Of a stretch of 33,790 nt of DNA, positions 1-9,200 are shown one piece after another. How positions within the stretch are numbered: the first letter of the stretch is position 1; the number at the start of each line of letters is the position of its first letter. Source of the DNA: Chloroflexi bacterium HGW-Chloroflexi-8 (GTDB lineage: Bacteria; Chloroflexota; Anaerolineae; Anaerolineales; Anaerolineaceae); the NCBI GenBank assembly GCA_002841995.1, contig PHBS01000021.1, positions 1-33,790 of the forward strand, given 5' to 3'. Made by a program: the position numbers and the translations under genes. The notes beneath the pieces are model-generated. The model saw nothing but the letters and a program-made list of their open reading frames with translations. It was not told where the DNA came from and did not search any database.

Positions 1-111
1 TCGAGACTATGACTCAGAATTGTAAGATTTAAGCAGATGACATCCTGGTGTCCAAATTATCCTCTATAATTACTAAGCAGAAGCAAAGCATAAAAAATAG
101 AGAAGGCCTCT

Positions 112-1563
112 ATGAGTACAGATCGTACATTGATTAGCGTTGGAATTGATATTGGTACGACCACCACGCAGATCATTTTCAGTAAGTTGTCATTGGTTGA
201 AATCACACGCGCTGGTCAAATCCCTCGCGTTGATATTTCCAATCGGGAAGTTATCTACACCAGTGATATTTTCTTTACCCCATTGGTTGATCCTGAGACC
301 ATTGATTCGCAAAAGCTTGCCAATCTTCTTGAAAGTGAATATCGAAAAGCCGGAATAACACCCAATCAAGTCGAAACAGGTGCTGTGATCATCACAGGCG
401 AAACTGCCCGTAAGAAAAACGCTGATTTGGTCCTCAATGCGATCTCAACTCTGGCAGGAGATTTTGTGGTGACTGTTGCAGGACCTAATGTTGAAGGCAT
501 GATTGCTGGCCGAGGTTCAGGTGCAGCCAGCTATTCCAAGAAGCATTTTACGACTGTTGTTAACGTTGATATAGGCGGTGGAAGCGCAAATTGTGCAATG
601 TTTAAGCAAGGAAACTTTATCAGCTCATCGGCGATGAGTTTCGGTGGCAGAGTGATCGAAATAAAGGACCAAGAGATAACCTTCATCAATAAAATTGGTC
701 AAATTTTGATTGATGATTGTGGACTTCGATTAAAAATTGGTGACAAACCATCATTAATGGATCTTCGGAAAATTACGGATCACATGGCAGAATTAACTTT
801 AAATTTAATTAAAGGTACAACAAGCGCTCTTTCGGAAAAATTATATCAAACAGCTCCCATCTCAGCTTTTTCAAAGAATTATCCAATTATGTTCACGGGT
901 GGTGTTGGTTACTACTTTTATAAACCACTTACGCTGCGTTCTGTGAGTAACGTGAGTCTTCATGGTGATATTGGTCCATTAATATCAGAAAGCTTGAGAA
1001 TGAACGCAGAAATTTCGGAACTGCTTGTTTTAACACCGGAAGAGACACAAAGAGCAACCGTTTTAGGAGCAAGTTCCCAGACACTTACACTTTCCGGATC
1101 AACCATTTGGGCAGATGAATCTATTTTGCCTTTAAGAAATGTTCCCGTTGTTCGGGTTGATTTGCCTTCATTTTTGCGTAATGGCACTGAAAATCATCCA
1201 TTAGAAATATCGAAGGCGATTAAAATGGCAGTTCAACGCTGGGATATTCAGAGCGGTATGGAATATTTTTCCCTAAGCCTTGATTTCGACCAGGTTTTAG
1301 ATTACGATCAATTGAGAGACTTAGCGCTTGGTTTGGAATTATTTTCCCGAGAATTACCAGATTATTTACCTGTTATCGTTATTATCAAAAAGGATTATGC
1401 CCAGGTTTTGGGACAAACTTTAAAGGCATTAGTCGGGAAACGATCATTGTTGATTATTGACCAGGTTGGTCTCGAAGAAGGCGATTTCATCGATATTGGT
1501 TTACCTTTGATGGATGGTCGGGTCGTCCCTTTGATTGTGAAAACACTTGTTTTTTATCATTAA
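112..1563 (+). CDS. eutA: Ethanolamine ammonia-lyase reactivating factor EutA
   Basis: 483-aa ORF; N-terminal actin-like ATPase motif 'VGIDIGTTTTQIIFS' and 'NVDIGGGSANCAMF'; directly upstream of eutB/eutC; purine-rich 'gagaagg' upstream of the ATG. Confidence 0.93.
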   Translation: MSTDRTLISVGIDIGTTTTQIIFSKLSLVEITRAGQIPRVDISNREVIYTSDIFFTPLVDPETIDSQKLANLLESEYRKAGITPNQVETGAVIITGETARKKNADLVLNAISTLAGDFVVTVAGPNVEGMIAGRGSGAASYSKKHFTTVVNVDIGGGSANCAMFKQGNFISSSAMSFGGRVIEIKDQEITFINKIGQILIDDCGLRLKIGDKPSLMDLRKITDHMAELTLNLIKGTTSALSEKLYQTAPISAFSKNYPIMFTGGVGYYFYKPLTLRSVSNVSLHGDIGPLISESLRMNAEISELLVLTPEETQRATVLGASSQTLTLSGSTIWADESILPLRNVPVVRVDLPSFLRNGTENHPLEISKAIKMAVQRWDIQSGMEYFSLSLDFDQVLDYDQLRDLALGLELFSRELPDYLPVIVIIKKDYAQVLGQTLKALVGKRSLLIIDQVGLEEGDFIDIGLPLMDGRVVPLIVKTLVFYH

Positions 1564-1575
1564 TCCAGGAAATTT

Positions 1576-2949
1576 ATGTTACTCAGAACTATTTTATTTG
1601 GCAAAACGTATGAATTTCCCGATATAAGAATCTTAATGGGAAAAGCAAATGAAGAAAAATCGGGTGATCGGTTAGCCGGTTTGTCCGCCGACACGCTTGC
1701 TGAAAGAGCTGCTGCCAAAATTGTTCTGGCAAATTTACCCCTATGGGTTTTAAGAGACAACCCAGCGGCGCCTTACGAAGTGGATGAGGTGACCAGAGTC
1801 ATACAGGATTCTGTGAATGAGTCGATCTTCTCAGAAATTAAAGGTTGGACTGTCGGAGAGTTGCGGGAGTTTCTATTAAATGATCAAGTCGGTTGTGACC
1901 AGATTCTTCGTATTTCGGATGGTCTTACTTCAGAAATGATTTCTGCGGTGACAAAAATAATGAGTAATATGGATCTTGTGTATGCAGCCAGTAAAATTCG
2001 TGTTATTCGTCATTGTGAAAACACAATTGGTATGGAAGGCACGTTATCCAGTCGTCTCCAACCGAATCATCCTACGGATTCACCGGAGGGCATTCGAGCA
2101 TCCATTTATGAAGGGCTTTCTTATGGGGTGGGCGATTCAGTGATTGGCATCAATCCTGCGGATGATAGTTATGGGTCTGTCTCTCGTTTGTTGGATATGA
2201 CTTATGAAATCATTAAGAATCACGCAATACCAACACAAAATTGCGTTTTGGCACATGTGACTACTCAAATGCGTTGTCTCCAATCCGGTTCTCCTGTAGG
2301 CCTGGTGTTTCAATCGATCTGTGGGTCGCAAAAAGGGAATGAAAGCTTTGGAATTTCTGTGGGTCTTCTGGATGAAGCCTATGAATTAGCAAAAAAGTAT
2401 TGTTACCCATCTGGTCCAAATTATATGTATTTTGAGACAGGTCAGGGTTCAGCATTATCCGCAAATGCACATCATGGTTGGGATCAATTAACTTTGGAAG
2501 CCAGAAATTATGGGTTGGCGAAGCGTTATCACCCCTTTCAGGTCAATACAGTGGTGGGATTTATTGGACCCGAATATCTTTATAATACCGAACAAATTCA
2601 CCGGGCTGGTCTCGAAGACCATTTTATGGGTAAATTAACCGGAATATCCATGGGTTGCGATGTCTGTTACACGAACCATGCAAAAACAGATCAAAACTCC
2701 AGTGAAAATTTGGCCATGCTATTGACTGCTGCAGGGTGTAATTTCTTCATGGGTGTTCCAATGGCAGATGATTCGATGCTCTCATATCAATCAACTTCCT
2801 TCCATGATATTGCGGCCTTAAGGTCTATTTTTAGGCTCAAACCAGCTCCGGAATTTGAGCAATGGATGGAATCATATGGAATTTTAAAAAATGGCCAATT
2901 AACGAATAAGGCCGGCGATCCAACCATTTTTCTTGGCAGGCAAAAGTAA
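1576..2949 (+). CDS. eutB: Ethanolamine ammonia-lyase large (heavy) subunit EutB
   Basis: 457-aa ORF with EutB-like segments 'MGKANEEKSGDRLAGLSADTLAERAAAK', 'TIGMEGTLSSRLQPNHPTDSPEGI', 'GISMGCDVCYTNHAKTDQNSSENLAMLLTAAGCNFFMGVP'. Confidence 0.97.
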   Translation: MLLRTILFGKTYEFPDIRILMGKANEEKSGDRLAGLSADTLAERAAAKIVLANLPLWVLRDNPAAPYEVDEVTRVIQDSVNESIFSEIKGWTVGELREFLLNDQVGCDQILRISDGLTSEMISAVTKIMSNMDLVYAASKIRVIRHCENTIGMEGTLSSRLQPNHPTDSPEGIRASIYEGLSYGVGDSVIGINPADDSYGSVSRLLDMTYEIIKNHAIPTQNCVLAHVTTQMRCLQSGSPVGLVFQSICGSQKGNESFGISVGLLDEAYELAKKYCYPSGPNYMYFETGQGSALSANAHHGWDQLTLEARNYGLAKRYHPFQVNTVVGFIGPEYLYNTEQIHRAGLEDHFMGKLTGISMGCDVCYTNHAKTDQNSSENLAMLLTAAGCNFFMGVPMADDSMLSYQSTSFHDIAALRSIFRLKPAPEFEQWMESYGILKNGQLTNKAGDPTIFLGRQK

Positions 2950-3905
2950 TGGAATCTGAACAAATCGACTTGCTGATCAATGAAGTAATTAAACGTTTGG
3001 AGACTGAAGGCTTAATAAGCTCTCAAATGCAAAAAAATTCGGCCAGATCAACGGAAAGTAACCCTGGAGATAAAAGTAAGGATCCAAATCAGAGCTTCAA
3101 TATAAATTCCGGGATGGGATTACAGACCATTTCAATTGACCTGGATGATCCAACCAAACCGGTTCATCGCGGGAAACCACTGGTGGACAATTCCCAGGAT
3201 CCGGAAGCTTTGTTGGCCCTAATGTCTACAACAACAGCAAGAATAGGTGTTGGAAGAGCAGGAGTTCGTCCAAAAACAGAATCCTTGCTTTTGTTTCAAA
3301 GTGATTTTGCAGTATCACAAGATGCCTTGTACAAAGAAGTAAGCCAGGATTTGCTTAAAAGGATGGGTTTGTTCACAGTAAACACACTCATCACCGAAGG
3401 AAAGACTGAGTACCTATTACGACCGGACCTGGGAAGGTCACTATCTCAGGAGGCTAAATCCATATTGGAAAGCAAATGCATCAAGAACCCAAACATCCAG
3501 ATCTGTGTTGGGGATGGATTGAGCGCATCCGCCATTGAAGCTAATTTAGAAAAAATCTTTCCTGTTTTACAATCGGGGTGTCAAATAGCTGGTTTATCGA
3601 TGGGTACATCTTTCTTTATTCAAAATTGCAGAGTTGGCGTGATGAATGATATCGGAGATATTATCGAACCCGAAGTTCTGATATTACTGATTGGAGAACG
3701 CCCCGGTCTGGGGAGAGCTGATTCGATGAGTGCTTATATGGCATATCGGCCGCAAAAGGGGCATTCGGATGCAGATAGGGAAGTGATCTGCAATATTTTT
3801 GACAATGGCGGAACGAATCCATTGGAAGCGGGTGCGTACGCGATTCGGTTAGCTCAGGACATGATTAAAAATAAAGGCTCTGGCGTAAAAATGAAAATGG
3901 CTTAA
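2949..3905 (+). CDS. eutC: Ethanolamine ammonia-lyase small (light) subunit EutC with N-terminal extension
   Basis: 318-aa ORF; 'ARIGVGRAGVRPKTESLLLFQSDFA', 'LRPDLGRSLSQEA', 'ILLIGERPGLGRADSMSAYMAYRP'; start overlaps eutB stop (TAATG at 2947-2951). Confidence 0.96.
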   Translation: MESEQIDLLINEVIKRLETEGLISSQMQKNSARSTESNPGDKSKDPNQSFNINSGMGLQTISIDLDDPTKPVHRGKPLVDNSQDPEALLALMSTTTARIGVGRAGVRPKTESLLLFQSDFAVSQDALYKEVSQDLLKRMGLFTVNTLITEGKTEYLLRPDLGRSLSQEAKSILESKCIKNPNIQICVGDGLSASAIEANLEKIFPVLQSGCQIAGLSMGTSFFIQNCRVGVMNDIGDIIEPEVLILLIGERPGLGRADSMSAYMAYRPQKGHSDADREVICNIFDNGGTNPLEAGAYAIRLAQDMIKNKGSGVKMKMA

Positions 3906-3918
3906 GAGATGAGGGAAT

Positions 3919-4575
3919 ATGGGAGTATTTGAACCAATTATCGCTAATCCACTTGCAATACGAATTATCCCAAATGTTGATTTAGATTTTGCACGTGTGC
4001 TTGGGCTGAACGAAAAACATAAGAGTGTAGGACTAATTACAGCTGATAATGATGATGCATTATATGTATCCATCGATGATGCGACTAAAAAAGCGGATGT
4101 GGAAGTTGTTTACGCTCATTCCTTTTACGCAGGGGCGAAACATTCTTCTGGAAAGTATTCAGGCGAAATCATAGCACTGTTGGCCGGGCCGACACCTTCC
4201 GAAGTAAGTGCGGGTTTGGATGCTGCAGTTCAATATTTAACGAAATCCGCCCTTTGGTATTCTGCGAATCAGGATAAAAGTGTTGCCTTTTTTCCCCATG
4301 TTGTTTCACAGTCTGGCACCTATCTTTCAAAAATCTGTAACATCCCATTGGGTTCTCCAATCGCATATCTGGTCGCACCACCACTTGAAGGATTATTTGC
4401 TCTGGATATTGTCTTAAAAACAGCTGCAGTTCGAATTGTCTCTTATACTGCACCTCCCTCGGAAACAAATTATATGGGGGTAATCCTTACAGGAGATCAG
4501 TCCGCATGTTCAACTGCTGCTTCGACATTCTCAAGAGCTGTCATCGACGTTGTCAACAATCCCATCAAGTATTAG
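3919..4575 (+). CDS. eutL: Ethanolamine microcompartment shell protein EutL (tandem BMC domain)
   Basis: 218-aa ORF resembling EutL: 'IIANPLAIRIIPNVDLDFARVLGLNEKHKSVGLITADNDDALYVSIDDATKKADVEVVYAHSFYAGAKHSSGKYSGEIIALLAGPTPSEVSAGL'; 13 bp after eutC. Confidence 0.94.
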   Translation: MGVFEPIIANPLAIRIIPNVDLDFARVLGLNEKHKSVGLITADNDDALYVSIDDATKKADVEVVYAHSFYAGAKHSSGKYSGEIIALLAGPTPSEVSAGLDAAVQYLTKSALWYSANQDKSVAFFPHVVSQSGTYLSKICNIPLGSPIAYLVAPPLEGLFALDIVLKTAAVRIVSYTAPPSETNYMGVILTGDQSACSTAASTFSRAVIDVVNNPIKY

Positions 4576-4584
4576 TTTTTCTAC

Positions 4585-4629
4585 TTGGTTTTATCCATTA
4601 ATTATGTGAATATTATTTAGATAAACCAA
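4585..4629 (+). terminator. Candidate weak rho-independent terminator of the eut operon
   Basis: TTGGTTTTATC (4585-4595) pairs with GATAAACCAA (4620-4629) with one bulged T; followed by TTTTAATTTTT (4630-4640); loop is long (24 nt) and the stem AT-rich. Confidence 0.4.
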
Positions 4630-4728
4630 TTTTAATTTTTGTAAGCAATTTGGACATTAATTGTTTGTTCTATAATAAAGATAAATCGATATGTTTTTTC
4701 CAGGTGATTTGCGGGATAAGGAGAAAAG

Positions 4729-6375
4729 ATGACTATTCATAAACTTGCTGGTAAACCTGCGCCGGAAGAACTTTTAATTAATGTCAATGATCTGATTGAA
4801 GATTATTACAATTTGCATCCGGATGTTGAATTAGTGTCACAAAGAGTAGCATTCGGAACTTCCGGGCACCGCGGAACATCCTCAAAAATGAGTTTTAATG
4901 AAGACCATGTCCTTGCTGTCAGTCAGGCAATTTGTGAGTATCGAATAAAGAATGGGATAACTGGACCTTTATTCTTAGGTAAAGACACACATGCTTTATC
5001 TGACGTTGCTCAGGTCAGCGCTTTAGAAGTATTCGCAGCAAATGGAATCGAAGTACGTTATCAAAGTGATATGGGATATACGCCAACCCCGGTAATTTCT
5101 CATGCGATCCTTACTTTTAATGATGGAAAGAAAAATGGAATTTCCGATGGCGTGGTGATTACACCATCTCATAATCCACCCCAGGATGGCGGATACAAGT
5201 ACAATCCGCCTTCTGCTGGTCCTGCTGGTACGGAAATAACCAACGTGGTTCAAGAACGGGCGAACGAAATCCTAGCTAATCGGTTAAAAGATGTAAAAAG
5301 GATTCCACTTGAAAAAGCTTTAAGGATGAAGACTGTCCAGGCATATGATTTTATGTCGCCTTATATCAAAGACTTGGGAAATGTTATCAATTTCCAGGAA
5401 ATTTCCTCTGAGGACATCAAGATGGGCGCAGATCCACTGGGTGGGGCGGCCGTGCATTATTGGGATCTTATTGCAGAAATGTATCAATTGAACATAACAG
5501 TTGTCAACAGGCGTATTGATCCTACATTTTCATTTATGACCCTGGACCATGATGGCAAAATAAGGATGGATTGTTCGTCACCCTATGCAATGGCAGGATT
5601 AATTAATCTTAAGGATGATTTCGACATTGCATTTGGAAACGACCCGGATGTTGATCGTCATGGAATTGTGACTCCATCTTCGGGTTTATTGAATCCAAAT
5701 CACTTTCTTTCAGTTGCAATCTGGTATCTATTTCAACATCGACCAGGTTGGCGACGAGACTCAAAAATCGGAAAGACAATCGTTTCCAGTTCCATGATTG
5801 ATCGAGTTGCAACAAAATTAAATTGCACTCTGGCGGAAGTGCCGGTTGGTTTTAAATGGTTTGTGGATGGATTGATAGACGGTTCGTTTGGATTTGGTGG
5901 CGAGGAAAGCGCAGGTGCATCATTTCTTCGAAAGAATGGACAGGTATGGACGACTGACAAAGATGGGATGATTATGGATTTGTTAGCTGCCGAAATATTA
6001 GCAATCCAGGGTGAGGACCCAGGCCAGACCTACCAGAAATTAACTGAAATGTTTGGAAATCCAATTTACGAGCGCATGGATGCTCCGGCTAGCATGGAGC
6101 AAAAGACTATACTCGCTAATCTCTCACCTGATAATGTGAATGCTAAAACCCTGGCTGGTGAGAAGATTATTTCAAAATTAACGCATGCGCCATTTAACAA
6201 TGCATCGATAGGTGGATTAAAAGTAGTTACTAAAAATGGCTGGTTTGCTGCACGTCCATCGGGTACTGAAGCAATATATAAAATATATGCTGAAAGTTTT
6301 CTAAACCATGATCATTTGAAAAAAATTCAGGAAGAAGCCCAGATTATTGTATCTGACGCGTTAAATACAAAATAA
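4729..6375 (+). CDS. pgm: Phosphoglucomutase (alpha-D-glucose phosphate-specific)
   Basis: 548-aa ORF; '[21 protein letters not shown]', catalytic '[24 protein letters not shown]', metal loop '[14 protein letters not shown]', '[25 protein letters not shown]', '[18 protein letters not shown]'. Confidence 0.97.
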   Translation: MTIHKLAGKPAPEELLINVNDLIEDYYNLHPDVELVSQRVAFGTSGHRGTSSKMSFNEDHVLAVSQAICEYRIKNGITGPLFLGKDTHALSDVAQVSALEVFAANGIEVRYQSDMGYTPTPVISHAILTFNDGKKNGISDGVVITPSHNPPQDGGYKYNPPSAGPAGTEITNVVQERANEILANRLKDVKRIPLEKALRMKTVQAYDFMSPYIKDLGNVINFQEISSEDIKMGADPLGGAAVHYWDLIAEMYQLNITVVNRRIDPTFSFMTLDHDGKIRMDCSSPYAMAGLINLKDDFDIAFGNDPDVDRHGIVTPSSGLLNPNHFLSVAIWYLFQHRPGWRRDSKIGKTIVSSSMIDRVATKLNCTLAEVPVGFKWFVDGLIDGSFGFGGEESAGASFLRKNGQVWTTDKDGMIMDLLAAEILAIQGEDPGQTYQKLTEMFGNPIYERMDAPASMEQKTILANLSPDNVNAKTLAGEKIISKLTHAPFNNASIGGLKVVTKNGWFAARPSGTEAIYKIYAESFLNHDHLKKIQEEAQIIVSDALNTK

Positions 6376-6432
6376 TCTTTGGAATTTTTTTAATAAATTC
6401 TTAGCGTGAAATTCTAAAACACTTGATGGTTA

Positions 6433-7290
6433 TTACTCTCCTGCATAACCGCATAAAGCAATTGCACGGGGTCCTGTGTGTACTCCAAGTATTGGGGACA
6501 CGATTTGAATAAAAATCTCTTGGGGCTGAAATTCCTTAATGACCAGCTCTGTTAATGCCTGTGCTTCTTCAAAGGCGGCATTGTGTAATACAGTGATATG
6601 CAAGGGTAAAGTTGTGTCTATATTCTTGAAAAATTGTTTAAATAAACCATCTATACCACTTGATCTCGATCTGGCAGGAATAGATGCTCCAACAGTGCCA
6701 CTATCATGCTTGACCAGAATAAGAGGTTTAATTTTTAACACCGAATTAAAGTATTTAACAGCGTCGCCAAAACGCCCACCTTTAAAAAGATAATCCGTTG
6801 TGTCCAGAGAAATATAATAAGCCAGACTTTTTCTAACGTTTTCGATAACAGTTAATATCTTATCGAGCTTTGCGCCAGATTCTCTGGCTCTCGCAGCTGC
6901 AATTACCTGCCAACCCAACCCCATTGAATTACTTTTGCTATCCACAACATGGACAGGGATGGGTGACTTTTCTGCTGCCTGCTGTGCTGAAAGCATGGTT
7001 CCACTCATAGCGCTACTAATGGAAATTACCAGGATTTCTTTGTAACCTTTATCTGCAGCCACTTGATATGCAGATAAAAAACTTTGAGGCGTTGGTTGAG
7101 AAGTCGTTGGAATGAAAGAGTCTTTTTCCAGTCTTTCGTAAAATTCTTCTGCAGTTAAGTCTATTCCGTCCAGGTATTGTTGATCATTCCAGACGATTGT
7201 TAAAGGCACAACTGCTATGTCAAATTCTTCTAACCATTCAGGTGGAATATCGCAGGTACTATCGGTAATAAGCGCTAAAGATTTTTCCAT
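6433..7290 (-). CDS. DegV family (fatty-acid-binding / FakB-like) protein
   Basis: 285 aa; 'LALITDSTCDIPPEWLEEFDIAVVPLTIVW', 'PTTSQPTPQSFLSAY', 'ISSAMSGTMLSAQQAAE', 'FKGGRFGDAVKYFNSVLKIKPLILV', C-terminal 'GPRAIALCGYAGE'. Confidence 0.94.
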   Translation of the reverse strand: MEKSLALITDSTCDIPPEWLEEFDIAVVPLTIVWNDQQYLDGIDLTAEEFYERLEKDSFIPTTSQPTPQSFLSAYQVAADKGYKEILVISISSAMSGTMLSAQQAAEKSPIPVHVVDSKSNSMGLGWQVIAAARARESGAKLDKILTVIENVRKSLAYYISLDTTDYLFKGGRFGDAVKYFNSVLKIKPLILVKHDSGTVGASIPARSRSSGIDGLFKQFFKNIDTTLPLHITVLHNAAFEEAQALTELVIKEFQPQEIFIQIVSPILGVHTGPRAIALCGYAGE

Positions 7291-7416
7291 TTCAATCCTT
7301 GTTTTACCATGAATTATTGAAAATAATGATTGGATTCTAAATTACATTAAAAAATATTTGTAGTGACACCAGTCATTAAAATTGTCACAAAAAAAATTAT
7401 AAAGACTGGTCTTAGG

Positions 7417-7444
7417 TATAATATTATATAGGAAATTTCGGAGG
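7417..7444 (+). promoter_or_regulatory. Candidate -10 element and ribosome-binding site upstream of coaX
   Basis: TATAAT at 7417-7422; GGAGG at 7440-7444 five nt before the ATG at 7450. No convincing -35 at canonical spacing. Confidence 0.4.
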
Positions 7445-7449
7445 AAAAC

Positions 7450-8223
7450 ATGTTGCTTTGTATTGATATAGGAAATACGAATATCAAGCTGGGTCTTTTT
7501 CATGGTGAGGATATGAAGAATCATTGGCGTATTTCCACGGACCAATCAAAGTTACCTGATGAATACGCAGTATTAATGACACAGTTATTTGAGATTGAAA
7601 AAATCAATTTCAAAGGAGTTACTGCAGTTGCAATATCCTCAGTAGTTCCGCCATTAACCCTTATTTTTGTAGAGTTATGTCAACGATATTTTAACCTGAC
7701 ACCTTTAATGTATGAACCAAACATGAATATTGGCATGCGAATTAATACTGATTATCCCACTGAAGTTGGTCCAGATCTGGTTATGAATGCATTAGCTGCT
7801 TTTCAAATTTATCAATCTTCGGTAATCATCGTAGGTTTTGGTACAGCAACTTCTTTTGTTGCGATTTCCGAGTTTGGTGATTTGGAAGGCGTGGCAATTG
7901 CGCCGGGAATCCTGACAAGTGCGAATTCACTTTTTCGATCCGCATCTGCTTTACCTCAGGTAGCACTCTCACACCCTAAAGTTGCAATCGGCAAGAACAC
8001 AATGGATTCAATGCGATCCGGAATAGTCTTTGGCTTCGTAGGGTTGGTTGAAAAATTGATCCGAAAAATGAAAGAGGAAATGGGTAGTGATGCCCATGTG
8101 ATTGCTACGGGAGGTCTGGCATCATTAATAGCTCCGGAGACAAATTTAATAGAACGAGTTGAACCAAACCTCGCTTTGATTGGCTTGAAACGACTTTATG
8201 AGATCAACCAAAGACGAAAGTAG
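7450..8223 (+). CDS. coaX: Type III pantothenate kinase
   Basis: 257 aa; 'MLLCIDIGNTNIKLGLFHGEDMKNHWRISTD', 'DEYAVL', 'YPTEVGPDLVMNALAAFQIY', 'IIVGFGTATSFVAI', 'GGVAIAPGI'-type motif, 'VIATGGLASLI'. Confidence 0.96.
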   Translation: MLLCIDIGNTNIKLGLFHGEDMKNHWRISTDQSKLPDEYAVLMTQLFEIEKINFKGVTAVAISSVVPPLTLIFVELCQRYFNLTPLMYEPNMNIGMRINTDYPTEVGPDLVMNALAAFQIYQSSVIIVGFGTATSFVAISEFGDLEGVAIAPGILTSANSLFRSASALPQVALSHPKVAIGKNTMDSMRSGIVFGFVGLVEKLIRKMKEEMGSDAHVIATGGLASLIAPETNLIERVEPNLALIGLKRLYEINQRRK

Positions 8224-8233
8224 TTCGAAGGCA

Positions 8234-9097
8234 CTATCTTTCAGTTAAAATAAAATATCCTACTACACCAGATCCCGCATGGACAGATAATCCTGGCGTA
8301 AAATCAGCATAGATTACTTTCTCAGGGCATTCAAACAGACTCTTCATTTTAGCGTATAAATCTTCCGCACCGGACAGGTTATTAACATGAATCATTGCAA
8401 TCTGTTCGATCTTTTTATCTTTGATCGCTTCTTTCATCAATTCAAGTAACCGGATTTCAGCCTTTTTCTGAGTTCGAACTTTTTCAAGAAGCTCTAACTT
8501 TCCTTCTTTTGCAGTTAATATTGGTTTCACATTAAATGCATCCGCAAATCCAGCTGCTAATTTTCCTACCCTTCCTCCCATTGCAAGATACTTTAAGGTG
8601 GGAAGAACTGCAAAAACATGTAATCTTTCTCTAATACTGTTAATTAAGGCAAGGATTTCTTCTTTATTTCCACCGTCTCTTGCTTTTTTTGCTGCTTCCA
8701 ACACCATGATTCCTTGCCCAGCGCATAGCGTAAGTGAATCAATGATGGTTATATCGCGGTCTGGAAAGGATTCAGCAGCACTTAATGCGGCGTTATAAGT
8801 TGCACTAATTTTACTGGAGACAGTGATACAGATAATTGATTCTGCCCCGCTGGAAAAAGCACTTTGAAATGCTTGTTCAAAACTGCTTGGAGGTGGAGCC
8901 GATGTTGTTGGCAACTTGTTTTTTTTATCAATAATTTCGAATAACTCTAAATCATTGATTTCTCCAATTGCACTAAAGGTCTCGTCATCAAAATGGATTG
9001 AAATTGGTATTTGCTGTATCTTATATTTTTCAGCAAGTGGCATAGGAATACTGGAATCACTATCTGTGATTATTGCAATCTCTGTCATGTTTAACAA
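8234..9097 (-). CDS. DegV family (fatty-acid-binding / FakB-like) protein, second paralog
   Basis: 287 aa; 'IAIITDSDSSIPMPLAEKYKIQQIPISIHFDDETF', 'PTTSAPPPSSFEQAF', 'VSSKISATYNAALSAAE', 'LAMGGRVGKLAAGFADAFNVKPIL'. Confidence 0.94.
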   Translation of the reverse strand: MLNMTEIAIITDSDSSIPMPLAEKYKIQQIPISIHFDDETFSAIGEINDLELFEIIDKKNKLPTTSAPPPSSFEQAFQSAFSSGAESIICITVSSKISATYNAALSAAESFPDRDITIIDSLTLCAGQGIMVLEAAKKARDGGNKEEILALINSIRERLHVFAVLPTLKYLAMGGRVGKLAAGFADAFNVKPILTAKEGKLELLEKVRTQKKAEIRLLELMKEAIKDKKIEQIAMIHVNNLSGAEDLYAKMKSLFECPEKVIYADFTPGLSVHAGSGVVGYFILTER

Positions 9098-9200
9098 ACC
9101 TTTTGATAAGTAATGATTTTTAATAATAAATAAATTAATCTTTATGGTTATAACACATTTAATAAAATCTGGATGCTGAAATCAATTTGAACTATATTTT

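Noticed and set aside
1-111. Possible cobalamin riboswitch or ANTAR-type antiterminator hairpins ahead of eutA
   Set aside because: Only 111 bp available, no recognisable B12-box or paired hairpins; a TATAAT at 65-70 lacks a convincing -35.
4169-4468. 99-aa minus-strand ORF antisense to eutL
   Set aside because: Fully inside the well-supported eutL, no family resemblance or ribosome site; treated as a shadow ORF.
6376-6432. Terminator between convergent pgm and degV
   Set aside because: Only a 6-bp GAATTT/AAATTC arm pair in AT-rich DNA; too weak to call.
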